Below, one piece after another: positions 1 to 6,195 of a stretch of 16,087 bases of DNA. The translations under genes and the position numbers were made by a program. The notes under the pieces were generated by a model that made no database searches, was not told the DNA's origin, and saw nothing but the letters and a program-made list of their open reading frames with translations. The DNA lies in NCBI GenBank assembly GCA_002369175.1, contig DFES01000025.1, positions 1 through 16,087 of the forward strand, written 5' to 3'. Each line of letters opens with the position of its first letter. Within the stretch, counting starts at the first letter, position 1. The DNA is from Selenomonadaceae bacterium UBA3796. Its GTDB lineage: Bacteria; Bacillota; Negativicutes; Selenomonadales; Selenomonadaceae.

Positions 1-19
1 TAGGTATCTTCACGAAAAT
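1..19. other. Left recombination core (partial, cut by window edge)
   Basis: The first seven bases, TAGGTAT, are the reverse complement of the right-hand core spacer ATACCTA. They are followed by the arm CTTCACGAAAAT (8-19). This is a recombination core in the opposite orientation to the one at 1475-1505. The other arm, predicted to be ATTTTCGTGAAG, would lie just before base 1. The arm and spacer match is seen directly; the missing arm is inferred. Confidence 0.7.
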
Positions 20-25
20 GCCGCT
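1..25 (+). repeat. Left copy of 25-bp perfect inverted repeat
   Basis: Bases 1-25 are the exact reverse complement of 1469-1493. Identity includes the 7-bp spacer, the 12-bp arm and 6 bp more on the inner side (GCCGCT). The match stops at base 26. The repeat may extend beyond the left edge of the window. Confidence 0.9.
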
Positions 26-29
26 TAGT

Positions 30-68
30 TCAAGTGTCCGTAAGGCTCACAAAATTCAGCATCAACAT
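30..68 (-). CDS. Possible 12-codon leader peptide on the outward transcript
   Basis: On the minus strand an AAGGAG ribosome binding site (79-74) sits 5 nt before an ATG (68-66) that opens a 12-codon frame, MLMLNFVSLTDT, ending in TGA (32-30). It lies downstream of the outward promoter at 176-148 and so would be on its transcript. A second in-frame ATG occurs at codon 3. The frame is too short for coding statistics, and good spacing can arise by chance. No function is assigned; a leader peptide affecting transcription of whatever lies beyond the cassette end is speculation. Confidence 0.2.
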   Translation of the reverse strand: MLMLNFVSLTDT

Positions 69-81
69 CTTTGCTCCTTCT

Positions 82-111
82 TTGCAATGCTGTGAAACCG
101 TAGATTACAAT
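82..111 (+). promoter_or_regulatory. Candidate promoter for the tyrosine recombinase
   Basis: TTGCAA (82-87) and TACAAT (106-111) are separated by 18 bp. This gives a plausible sigma-A promoter with a start near 118, about 80 nt before the recombinase ATG. It faces the outward promoter at 148-176, so the two could interfere with each other. Called by eye. Confidence 0.4.
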
Positions 112-147
112 CCAGCGAGTTGCCTTTCCTGCACATTATTCGTTCAT

Positions 148-176
148 AGTTTACATTAGAAGAAGTCGAAAGTCAA
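148..176 (-). promoter_or_regulatory. Outward-facing sigma-A-type promoter
   Basis: Read on the minus strand, TTGACT (176-171) and TAAACT (153-148) are separated by exactly 17 bp. This is the closest match to the sigma-A consensus I found in the non-coding parts of the cassette. Transcription would start near 141 and run leftwards through the left inverted repeat and out of the cassette. If the cassette inverts, the same promoter would face right, crossing the core into the leader at 1506-1691 and the genes from 1692 on. The motif is seen; the switching role is inferred. Confidence 0.55.
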
Positions 177-200
177 CCCATATTCTTAAGGAGGAAGAAC

Positions 201-1322
201 ATGTCAAGAAGAGGAGATAACATCTACAGAAGAAAGGATGGGCGCTGGGAAGGCCGCTATGCCAAGTCCCAAAAAGACGGGCGCACCATTTTCGGATTCG
301 TGTTTGCAAAGAGCTACCGGGAAACCAAGGAGAAACTGGCAACGGCAAAATATGAGTGGAGAGAGGGGCTTGTGGAGTCAAGGAAGGGAAAAAGCAAGTT
401 GGGAGCTGTCAGCGACAGCTGGCTCAGGGATTCCGAGGCATTTCTCAAGGAATCGACGATCACAACTTACCGGGGTTACCTGTACCGATATATTCGGCCA
501 AAGTTTGCCAAAACCGATATGTCGAATATCACCAATGAGTCATTGACGGAGTTTTGTTGCGGCCTGATGGAGAGTGGCGGAGCAGATGGACAGGGACTCT
601 CGCCTAAGACGGTGTCAGAAATTTTTCGCGTCATGAAGCAGCTCAGAAAATTTGCCATTCTGCGGGGGATTGAAGTGGGATATACTGCTGAATGTATAAC
701 TATTCGAAAAAAATCCAAGAAAATTCGGGTGTTCAGCCCGTCAGAGCGGAAGAAACTGCATGCCTATCTGGACGGGAGCGAGAATCGCAGCCATCTTGGC
801 ATCCTGCTTTGCCTGGCCACCGGGCTCAGGCTGGGAGAACTGTGTGCCCTTACCCAGGATGACATATCACTGGATGATCGGAAGCTCCATGTGCAGCGTA
901 CTCTGCAGCGTGTCCATGAGTATGAGGGGAATGGCAGCAAGACCAAGGTGATTGTCACGTCGCCCAAAAGCGATTGCTCTATTCGCACCATTCCATTGAC
1001 AGACGGGATTTGCGCTGCGCTTGCGCCGTTTATGCAGTCTGGCACGTATCTTCTGACGGGAGATTCCCAACGGTACATGGATCCACGCACCATGCAAAAC
1101 CATTTCAAGACTGTGCTGCGGAAGGCAGGCATCAAGGATGCAAATTTTCATGCACTCCGGCATACGTTTGCCACACAGTGCATAGAGGCAGGTTTTGACC
1201 CCAAATGCCTGAGTGAATTACTGGGGCATTCCAGTGTGAGCATTACCCTGGATCTTTATGTGCATCCGACGATGTCACTGAAGCGCCAGAACATGGAAAA
1301 ACTTGTATTATTTGATTTTTAA
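201..1322 (+). CDS. Tyrosine site-specific recombinase (integrase family), complete
   Basis: This 373-aa enzyme cuts and rejoins DNA at short core sites. An N-terminal segment of about 50 residues (GDNIYRRKDGRWEGRY) resembles arm-binding domains of Tn916/lambda-type integrases. A SAM-like core-binding domain follows, at about 65-165, and then the catalytic domain. The catalytic set appears complete: R210 in GLRLGEL, a lysine in the PKS hairpin (about 255), H317 and R320 in HALRH, H343 in LLGH, and nucleophile Y353 in LDLYVHP. An AAGGAGG site at 188-194 supports the ATG at 201. The gene lies between inverted copies of a core site, so its likely substrate is its own flanks and its likely product an inversion. 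A prophage or ICE integrase remnant is the alternative, but such elements have direct, not inverted, att sites. Confidence 0.95.
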   Translation: MSRRGDNIYRRKDGRWEGRYAKSQKDGRTIFGFVFAKSYRETKEKLATAKYEWREGLVESRKGKSKLGAVSDSWLRDSEAFLKESTITTYRGYLYRYIRPKFAKTDMSNITNESLTEFCCGLMESGGADGQGLSPKTVSEIFRVMKQLRKFAILRGIEVGYTAECITIRKKSKKIRVFSPSERKKLHAYLDGSENRSHLGILLCLATGLRLGELCALTQDDISLDDRKLHVQRTLQRVHEYEGNGSKTKVIVTSPKSDCSIRTIPLTDGICAALAPFMQSGTYLLTGDSQRYMDPRTMQNHFKTVLRKAGIKDANFHALRHTFATQCIEAGFDPKCLSELLGHSSVSITLDLYVHPTMSLKRQNMEKLVLFDF

Positions 1323-1330
1323 GCCACGTC

Positions 1331-1435
1331 ATAAGCCGTCAGGCTTGACAGCCCGTGAACCAAGGTGACACAAGGTTTCACGGGTTTTCTATTTTTCCTC
1401 GGCTTTGCTTTATAAGCCGTCAAAATAAGCCGTCA
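1331..1435 (+). repeat. Three copies of ATAAGCCGTCA: candidate arm-type recombinase sites
   Basis: The 11-mer ATAAGCCGTCA occurs at 1331-1341, 1412-1422 and 1425-1435, the last two 13 bp apart. They lie between the recombinase stop codon and the right core, with no copy found at the left end. Integrases with an N-terminal arm-binding domain bind such direct repeats near a core, which is the suggested role. The repeats are seen; the binding is inferred. Confidence 0.5.
1351..1390 (+). terminator. Rho-independent terminator after the recombinase
   Basis: CCCGTGAACC (1352-1361) pairs with GGTTTCACGGG (1374-1384) with one bulged base and a 12-nt loop. It is followed by TTTTCTATTTTT. It begins about 30 nt after the recombinase stop. 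It should stop recombinase transcripts from entering the downstream genes in the orientation shown. Confidence 0.8.
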
Positions 1436-1468
1436 AGAAATTTTCAGGCCACATATAGCGAGGCTTTG

Positions 1469-1493
1469 AGCGGCATTTTCGTGAAGATACCTA
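1469..1493 (-). repeat. Right copy of 25-bp perfect inverted repeat
   Basis: Exact reverse complement of bases 1-25. It covers the inner flank AGCGGC, the arm ATTTTCGTGAAG and the spacer ATACCTA. With the left copy it bounds a segment of about 1.5 kb carrying the recombinase gene. Confidence 0.9.
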
Positions 1494-1505
1494 CTTCACG
1501 AAAAT
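1475..1505. other. Right recombination core site (complete)
   Basis: Two perfect 12-bp inverted arms, ATTTTCGTGAAG (1475-1486) and CTTCACGAAAAT (1494-1505), flank the asymmetric 7-bp spacer ATACCTA (1487-1493). Arms of about 11-13 bp around a 6-8 bp crossover region are the usual architecture of tyrosine recombinase cores (Cre, Xer, lambda Int). The left core at 1-19 carries the same spacer reversed, so recombination between the two would invert the DNA between them. Confidence 0.75.
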
Positions 1506-1691
1506 CTAGAAAAGATTCCGTAAGATTCGGATAAACAAAACGAATATATGTTCGTATGTTTTTGGATAGCAGAAGAAAAGGAAACAAAAAATATGTTCCA
1601 CGTTTTTAGGGTAAATAAAAAGGCACAAACGCATTCTTAAAATCGTGAAACATGGCACTGTTTTTTTGAAAATTCGAAAGATGGTGAGACG
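1506..1691 (+). promoter_or_regulatory. AT-rich leader between the switch and the first downstream gene
   Basis: No convincing gene lies here. The stretch contains short repeats (AGATTCCG/AGATTCGG at 1513-1530), an imperfect hairpin at 1533-1561 followed by a short T run, and a related second repeat at 1582-1607. I see no promoter with both hexamers well placed, so the genes from 1692 may depend on transcription entering across the core site. This is the natural place for an operator or attenuator. A weaker promoter here cannot be excluded by eye. Confidence 0.4.
1533..1607 (+). repeat. Two related direct repeats, possible operators
   Basis: Copy 1 (1533-1563) and copy 2 (1582-1607) share AAACAAAA, then ATATGTTC (1546 and 1591), then GTTTTT (1558 and 1602), with small spacing differences. 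Copy 1 also forms an inverted repeat, with ACGAA (1540-1544) opposite TTCGT (1551-1555) and outer AAACA opposite TGTTT. They could bind the dimeric recombinase-like proteins encoded just downstream, or act as a weak attenuator. AT-rich sequence makes chance similarity possible. Confidence 0.35.
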
Positions 1692-2228
1692 ATGCCGAAG
1701 AAGGGAAACCGCGAAGGTGGGGAAGAGCAAACGAATCCCATCTGTGTCCATGGGGCAGAGGGGGCTAATCATCCTGTTTATCGGGAGATGCAGCAGAGCC
1801 TTTCGGAGCATGACACCTTCATCGTCCGCAGCATGGAGCAGCTTAAACAGATGAATGTCGATATGAGGAGTTGTCGGAAGGATATCGAGAAGGCCAAGAA
1901 AATCAACGTGGTCCTGACTGATGTGCCAGTCTTGGGCAGCCGAAGCAAGTACGGCAGCGAGCTTACGAGAAATCTTCTCACGAACCTTGTTGTCCAGGTA
2001 TTCTGCTATGTTGCTGAGGCGGAGCAGGCGGTCTATCACCAACGCACGATGGATGGGATTGCAGCAGCGAAGGAAAAGGGCGTGAGGTTTGGCAGGGCGC
2101 CTCTCAAGCGACCGGAAAACTTTGAGTCGATTCGCGCGAGGTGGAAGGCCGGGGAATTCTCGGGCCGCGAGGCCGCAAGGAAACTTGGCGTAGCCCACAG
2201 CACCTTTCGCAAGTGGGTGCAGGAATAG
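1692..2228 (+). CDS. Catalytically dead serine-recombinase-like DNA-binding protein, copy 1
   Basis: This 178-aa protein matches the resolvase/invertase family from about residue 29 onward: a catalytic-core strand (DTFIV, 41-45), the long dimerisation helix ending in the GIAAAKEKGVRFGRAP segment, and a C-terminal helix-turn-helix (157-178, AARKLGVAHSTFRKW). The usual first 40 or so residues with the nucleophile motif (Y-x-R-V-S) are absent. The conserved arginine pair of the RxxR motif is replaced by Q50 and Q53. It should therefore bind DNA but not cut it. The start is supported because the paralog at 2258 shares the stretch before the core (NPICV versus DPVCI), so the N-terminus is not a simple truncation. 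The SD (GGTGAG, 1683-1688) is close to the ATG. A regulator or recombination accessory role is inferred. Confidence 0.75.
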   Translation: MPKKGNREGGEEQTNPICVHGAEGANHPVYREMQQSLSEHDTFIVRSMEQLKQMNVDMRSCRKDIEKAKKINVVLTDVPVLGSRSKYGSELTRNLLTNLVVQVFCYVAEAEQAVYHQRTMDGIAAAKEKGVRFGRAPLKRPENFESIRARWKAGEFSGREAARKLGVAHSTFRKWVQE

Positions 2229-2257
2229 GCAGGAAAGGATGGGGAAGGGGGAGGCTT

Positions 2258-2824
2258 ATGTCCAGCAATATCGACAGCATGACGGAGGAAGAGCGCCATG
2301 CCTTCCGGGCGTATATCGTTCCGGATCCCGTCTGCATCAAGAGCCATGAGGAGAAGGATTCTTCGGTTTCCAGGAAGATGAAGGAAAGCTTCGAGGCAAA
2401 TGACACCTTCGTCATCCGTGGGGCAGGCAGGCTGGAATCCAGCCCGTATAGTGCCACGAAGCATTGGAAGAATCTGGAGCATGCGAAGAAGTTCAACATT
2501 GCCATCATGGACATTCCGGTGCTCAATTCCAGATCCAGCTCCAGCAATGAGCTCATGCGGTATATCGTATCGGATATCCTCCTGCAGCTCCATGCCTGCA
2601 TTGATCAGGGCAAGAAGGAATACCTGCAGAACAAAGTGATGGAGGGCATTCAAAATGCCCGAAAGAAAGGCGTTCAGGTAGGTCGCAGACCGAAGAAGCG
2701 CCCGGAGGAGTTCGATGTTCTCAAGGAGGAATGGGCGAAAGGCAAGATTTCCAGCTACAAGGCTGCGGAAAAGCTAGGGGTATCCCATATGACTTTTCTG
2801 AGATGGGCGAGGGAATCGCAATGA
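2258..2824 (+). CDS. Catalytically dead serine-recombinase-like DNA-binding protein, copy 2
   Basis: This 188-aa paralog of the preceding protein has the same layout: PxC-containing N-terminal stretch (22-26), core strand DTFVI (49-53), dimerisation helix, GVQVGRRPKKRPEEF linker and helix-turn-helix (about 165-188, AAEKLGVSHMTFLRW). It also lacks the active-serine segment. In the RxxR position it keeps R58 but has S61 instead of the second arginine. The start at 2258 follows a GGGGGAGG site (2246-2253); a start at 2141 would overlap the previous gene by 88 bp and adds low-complexity residues, so I rejected it. The two genes are 29 bp apart and probably co-transcribed. Divergence between the copies suggests separate retained roles rather than recent duplication. 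Function as a regulator is inferred. Confidence 0.75.
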   Translation: MSSNIDSMTEEERHAFRAYIVPDPVCIKSHEEKDSSVSRKMKESFEANDTFVIRGAGRLESSPYSATKHWKNLEHAKKFNIAIMDIPVLNSRSSSSNELMRYIVSDILLQLHACIDQGKKEYLQNKVMEGIQNARKKGVQVGRRPKKRPEEFDVLKEEWAKGKISSYKAAEKLGVSHMTFLRWARESQ

Positions 2825-2907
2825 ATCAATAGCCTTTCCGAGCGCTTTATGGTGTGTTAAGAAGAGAGGCATGGAGAATTCAGTGAGAATGGAAGGAAGG
2901 CGGATAT

Positions 2908-4206
2908 ATGGAGAAAATTGAGCAATCGGTAGAGATGTTTCAAAGAAATTTTGTGGATCAGAATCAAGAGTCAAGCTACCTGTATGGATTAGGCAGGCAA
3001 ACAGAACTCATTTTGGAGGCATTTCCTTCCTATCCTATTGAGGGATTGCTGGATGGTTGTCAGACATCGGGGGAATGCTTTGGCTATTCTGTAGTTCCGC
3101 TGGAAAATCTTCTGCAAAAAAAAGCGCGGATTATCATCATCGCCAGGAAAGCAGCAGAGAAAATTATCTATCGTCGGATATCATCATTCTGCAGGAAAAA
3201 TGGCATAAAGGTATATAGCCTGGATGGCAGGGAACTGGGAATGGACAACAGAAAGGCGCAGGCTGCCCTGCTGGCTGGGCGGGAAGATATGCAGTCTCCC
3301 TATGCTCTCGGCCATGCATTGCTTGGGCCGATTTTGTTTGAATTCTCTCATTGGCTGAAAGAGAAAGCTGAGCAGATGGGAATGGAGCGCATCTTTTTTC
3401 TTGCAAGGGACGGCTATCTTCTAGAAAAGATGTTCCGGACGATTGGAAGTGACGTGGATACTCAATACCTTCTTGCGTCAAGGAGTGTTTGTGTGCTGGC
3501 AACACTTGAGACGGAAATGGATATTGCCGAGGCGGTATCCATGCCCTTCAGCGGTTCCGCGGAGAGCATGCTTCGGCATAGGTTTCAGCTTTCCCCGGAA
3601 GATATCGCTGGATATGAAGGGGGAAAGGAGGAAATAGTTGCCCGATTTGGGTCGCGTATCCTGGAAAAGGCATCTGAGACAAGGGAAAACTACAGTCGCT
3701 ATTTGGACACGTTCCATTCAACAAGCAAGAAAACAGCCATTTTCGATTTTGTGTCCAGTGGCACCTGCCAAATGTGCCTGGAAAAGTTGCTGGGGACGCG
3801 GCTGCAGGGACTTTACTTTGAACAGGTGAGAGATGGTGTCAGGAGCAAACAAGGGCTTTTCGTTTCTGATTTTCTCCAGGAAAAATCCGGACAGGGAACG
3901 GAATGGAACTATTTCTATTTTGAGCCGCTGATCAAGCAGGCTGTTCCGACAATCCTGAATTTTGACAAGAATGGGCATCCCGTGTACGGCATGGAGCACT
4001 TGGATATGAATCAGAAGGAATTCGTTCTGGAAGTGCAGCGGGGCGTAATGGCCTTTGCGGAGGAATCCGGGGTATCGCGGCGAGAAGTTTCCGAGAAGAT
4101 GGATTTTGCCGCATTGCAGTTCCTGGATGATGAATGCTTGGGGATTGGCCAGCGACTGGTGAACTACGATGCATTTACGAATCGCGTAATTGAATGGAGT
4201 ATGTAA
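2908..4206 (+). CDS. HAD-like protein with N-terminal Rossmann-like module (polysaccharide locus type)
   Basis: This 432-aa protein has two parts. Residues about 22-110 (YLYGLGRQTELIL... IIIIARKA... GIKVYSLDGREL) look like a Rossmann-type nucleotide or sugar-nucleotide binding module. The rest resembles the predicted HAD-superfamily hydrolases (COG5610 type) found in capsule and LPS clusters, with FFLARDGYLLEKMF (163-176), then YLLASRS and FDFVSSGTCQ (279-288) in place of the common D-x-G-x-x-G-T/S motif. I do not see a classical DxDxT nucleophile motif, so activity is uncertain. It is the first gene of the glycan block, 83 bp after the second recombinase-like gene, with a GGAAGG site before the ATG. 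A role in cell-surface glycan assembly is inferred from context. Confidence 0.6.
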   Translation: MEKIEQSVEMFQRNFVDQNQESSYLYGLGRQTELILEAFPSYPIEGLLDGCQTSGECFGYSVVPLENLLQKKARIIIIARKAAEKIIYRRISSFCRKNGIKVYSLDGRELGMDNRKAQAALLAGREDMQSPYALGHALLGPILFEFSHWLKEKAEQMGMERIFFLARDGYLLEKMFRTIGSDVDTQYLLASRSVCVLATLETEMDIAEAVSMPFSGSAESMLRHRFQLSPEDIAGYEGGKEEIVARFGSRILEKASETRENYSRYLDTFHSTSKKTAIFDFVSSGTCQMCLEKLLGTRLQGLYFEQVRDGVRSKQGLFVSDFLQEKSGQGTEWNYFYFEPLIKQAVPTILNFDKNGHPVYGMEHLDMNQKEFVLEVQRGVMAFAEESGVSRREVSEKMDFAALQFLDDECLGIGQRLVNYDAFTNRVIEWSM

Positions 4207-4230
4207 TAGCTGGAAATGAGGCACAAAGAA

Positions 4231-6177
4231 ATGAGAAGACTGGCTGTTTTGGTATTGTTTGATGAGTCCGGTGTCGTGGACGAATACAAATATTTCCTGA
4301 TGCAATCCCTCAAGGAGGCTGTGGACGAATTTTACATTATATGCAATGGGACGCTTGCTCCTGGCGAGGAAGAACGCGTGAGGCAATATGCCTGCAGTGT
4401 GTACCAGCGTGAGAACACGGGTTTTGACGCGGCTGCCTATCGGGAATGCATCCTGCAGCACATTGGAAGGGAGCACTTGCAGAATTTTGATGAGTTGATT
4501 CTTCTGAATGATACCGTGTTTGGCCCGATTCATGACCTGTCGGAGATGTTCCAAGCAATGGACATGAAGGAAATTGATTTTTGGGGAATTACGCAGCATT
4601 CCAGCCGTATTGATGGAGACAACAAGAGCCTGATTCCCAGGCGCTATATCCAATCCTACTTTCTGGTCTTTCGCAAGTCCATCTTGCAGTCGGATGCCTT
4701 TTGGACGTACTGGGAGGACTATGATGTGGAAAGAAGCTCCATGTCGAAGCGATACCTGCTGGACGCATTTTCCATTGGGCTGACGGAGCATTTCGAGCAG
4801 CTTGGCTTTTCTTGGGACACCTATGTGAAAGCCAAGGAATATGAGTCCCAGTATCTCTATTGCCAGTACCAATATATCGGGGCGATTTTGGCGAGGAAAT
4901 ACCGGAATCCCTTTGTGAAAAAAAGGAATTTCACCTTTTCGGAGCTGCATGTGGCGCTTATGGATGATACCACCGAGTTGTTGAAGTACATTCAAAAGGA
5001 AACGCAGTATGACACCCGCCTCATCTGGAAGAGCTTGTTGCGGACGTGCAACTTGAATGACCTGCATCATTCCCTGCGACTGAACTATGTCATTGATGAG
5101 GCGATGCCTGATCGGGCAGGGGATGACGTTCAGGGTATCAAAATTGCTGCAATTGTGCTGCAGTCCTGCGACAGTTCGTGGGAAAACTCTTTGTCAGTGA
5201 ATTTGGCAGGTGGCGGGATCGACATGAAAATTGTTCCGGTTTCATGCCATGAATTCATGGAAACATTGCTTTCGCTCCTGCCGGAATATGACTACATTTG
5301 CATTTTGAACGACAAGTTCCAAGGTTTCTATGCACCTAAAATCCCAGCACAGATTTCCTACCGGAATCTCGTGATGCAAAGCCTGTTGCAATCGCCCGGA
5401 CATATCCGGCAGGTGATTTCCTTGTTCAAGGAAAATGAATGCCTTGGATTGCTGGCACCTCCCTATCCTGTCCATGGAACAGCATACGCTGTTTATTGCA
5501 ACTTCTGGAAAGAGCATTTCGGGGCAATGAAGACACTGATGAAGACATTGGGAATGACGGTCCCTTGTCATAAGGACAAGGTTGTTTTTGCCAATGGGTA
5601 CACTGCCTGGGTTAGGGCAGACAGCCTCCGATGGCTCATGGACTACAGGGAAGCTCTTTGCCTCCCGCTTATGGAGTATTTCTTGGACACCTTCTTCATG
5701 GCGCTGCCATACATATCCCAGCAGGGTGGATATCATGCAGGAACCTGCTGTAGCAAGAGACTTGCAGAGATGTATTTGTCAGCATCGTCCGATACATTGC
5801 TGAATTTTCTTCAAATGAACAGCAGCCATGCCGCAAAGCCCCAGAGCGTTCACCACATCAGGCAAAAGCTTTTGGACAGCAACCTGGTGCAGTTCTGCAG
5901 GAGCTGCGATACGATCTATATCTTTGGTTCCGGTATGCGGGCACTGAAGTTCGACCATCGGCTCAAGCGGCTGAAAATCAAGCATGCGGGATTCCTCGTG
6001 AGTGATGGAAGAGCAAAGCAGGACGTATTCTGCGACAAGGAAGTGCTTTACGCTTCGCAGGTCGATATCGAGAGCGATACGCTGGGAATTGTTGTTTCAG
6101 TGGATGAGAAATACGAGATGGAAGTTCGGGAATACCTGGAAGGATTGCATGCAAAACATATTTATTACGAGATATGA
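4231..6177 (+). CDS. RgpF-like rhamnan synthesis protein, two-part, with C-terminal Rossmann-like module
   Basis: This 648-aa protein begins with an RgpF-type glycosyltransferase region: LAVLVLFDESGVVDEY, RENTGFDAAAYR (from about 60), LLNDTVFGPI (91-100), FWGIT (117-121) and IQSYFLVFRKS. These motifs are typical of RgpF proteins acting in rhamnose-glucose polysaccharide synthesis. A second block (about 303-545, with YICILNDK at 355-362 and ECLGLLAPPYP) is also seen in long RgpF homologues. Residues 560-648 (IYIFGSGMRALKF onward) form a Rossmann-like module resembling those in the neighbours. I chose the ATG at 4231 over 4216 because GAGG (4218-4221) is well spaced and homologues start near MRRLAVLV. 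The exact sugar donor and acceptor are not visible. Cytoplasmic, on the lipid-linked glycan pathway, by family. Confidence 0.8.
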   Translation: MRRLAVLVLFDESGVVDEYKYFLMQSLKEAVDEFYIICNGTLAPGEEERVRQYACSVYQRENTGFDAAAYRECILQHIGREHLQNFDELILLNDTVFGPIHDLSEMFQAMDMKEIDFWGITQHSSRIDGDNKSLIPRRYIQSYFLVFRKSILQSDAFWTYWEDYDVERSSMSKRYLLDAFSIGLTEHFEQLGFSWDTYVKAKEYESQYLYCQYQYIGAILARKYRNPFVKKRNFTFSELHVALMDDTTELLKYIQKETQYDTRLIWKSLLRTCNLNDLHHSLRLNYVIDEAMPDRAGDDVQGIKIAAIVLQSCDSSWENSLSVNLAGGGIDMKIVPVSCHEFMETLLSLLPEYDYICILNDKFQGFYAPKIPAQISYRNLVMQSLLQSPGHIRQVISLFKENECLGLLAPPYPVHGTAYAVYCNFWKEHFGAMKTLMKTLGMTVPCHKDKVVFANGYTAWVRADSLRWLMDYREALCLPLMEYFLDTFFMALPYISQQGGYHAGTCCSKRLAEMYLSASSDTLLNFLQMNSSHAAKPQSVHHIRQKLLDSNLVQFCRSCDTIYIFGSGMRALKFDHRLKRLKIKHAGFLVSDGRAKQDVFCDKEVLYASQVDIESDTLGIVVSVDEKYEMEVREYLEGLHAKHIYYEI

Positions 6178-6195
6178 GGCACGAGGGGGAAATGT

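Noticed and set aside
1..1493. Transposon with terminal inverted repeats
   Set aside because: The gene is a tyrosine recombinase, not a DDE transposase, and the repeat contains a symmetrical core with a spacer. An inversion substrate explains this better; target-site duplications cannot be tested because the left flank is missing.
1..1505. Prophage or ICE integration module with attL/attR
   Set aside because: Integrated elements carry direct att repeats; these are inverted, and there are no phage or conjugation genes between them.
1639..1653. AAAATCGTGAAAC resembling half a recombination core
   Set aside because: Shares only about seven contiguous bases with the arm and has no partner arm nearby; probably chance.
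1506..2198. 230-codon minus-strand frame over the leader and first recombinase-like gene
   Set aside because: Most of it is antisense to a gene with clear resolvase-family features, and the end is AT-rich non-coding sequence.
2141..2257. Upstream extension of the second recombinase-like gene
   Set aside because: Would overlap the previous gene by 88 bp and adds Gly/Arg-rich residues without homology to the paralog; 2258 has the better SD.
3718..5070. 450-codon open frame on the minus strand
   Set aside because: Lies antisense to two well-recognised genes (HAD-like and RgpF-like), shows no family motifs, and is explained by codon bias on the coding strand.
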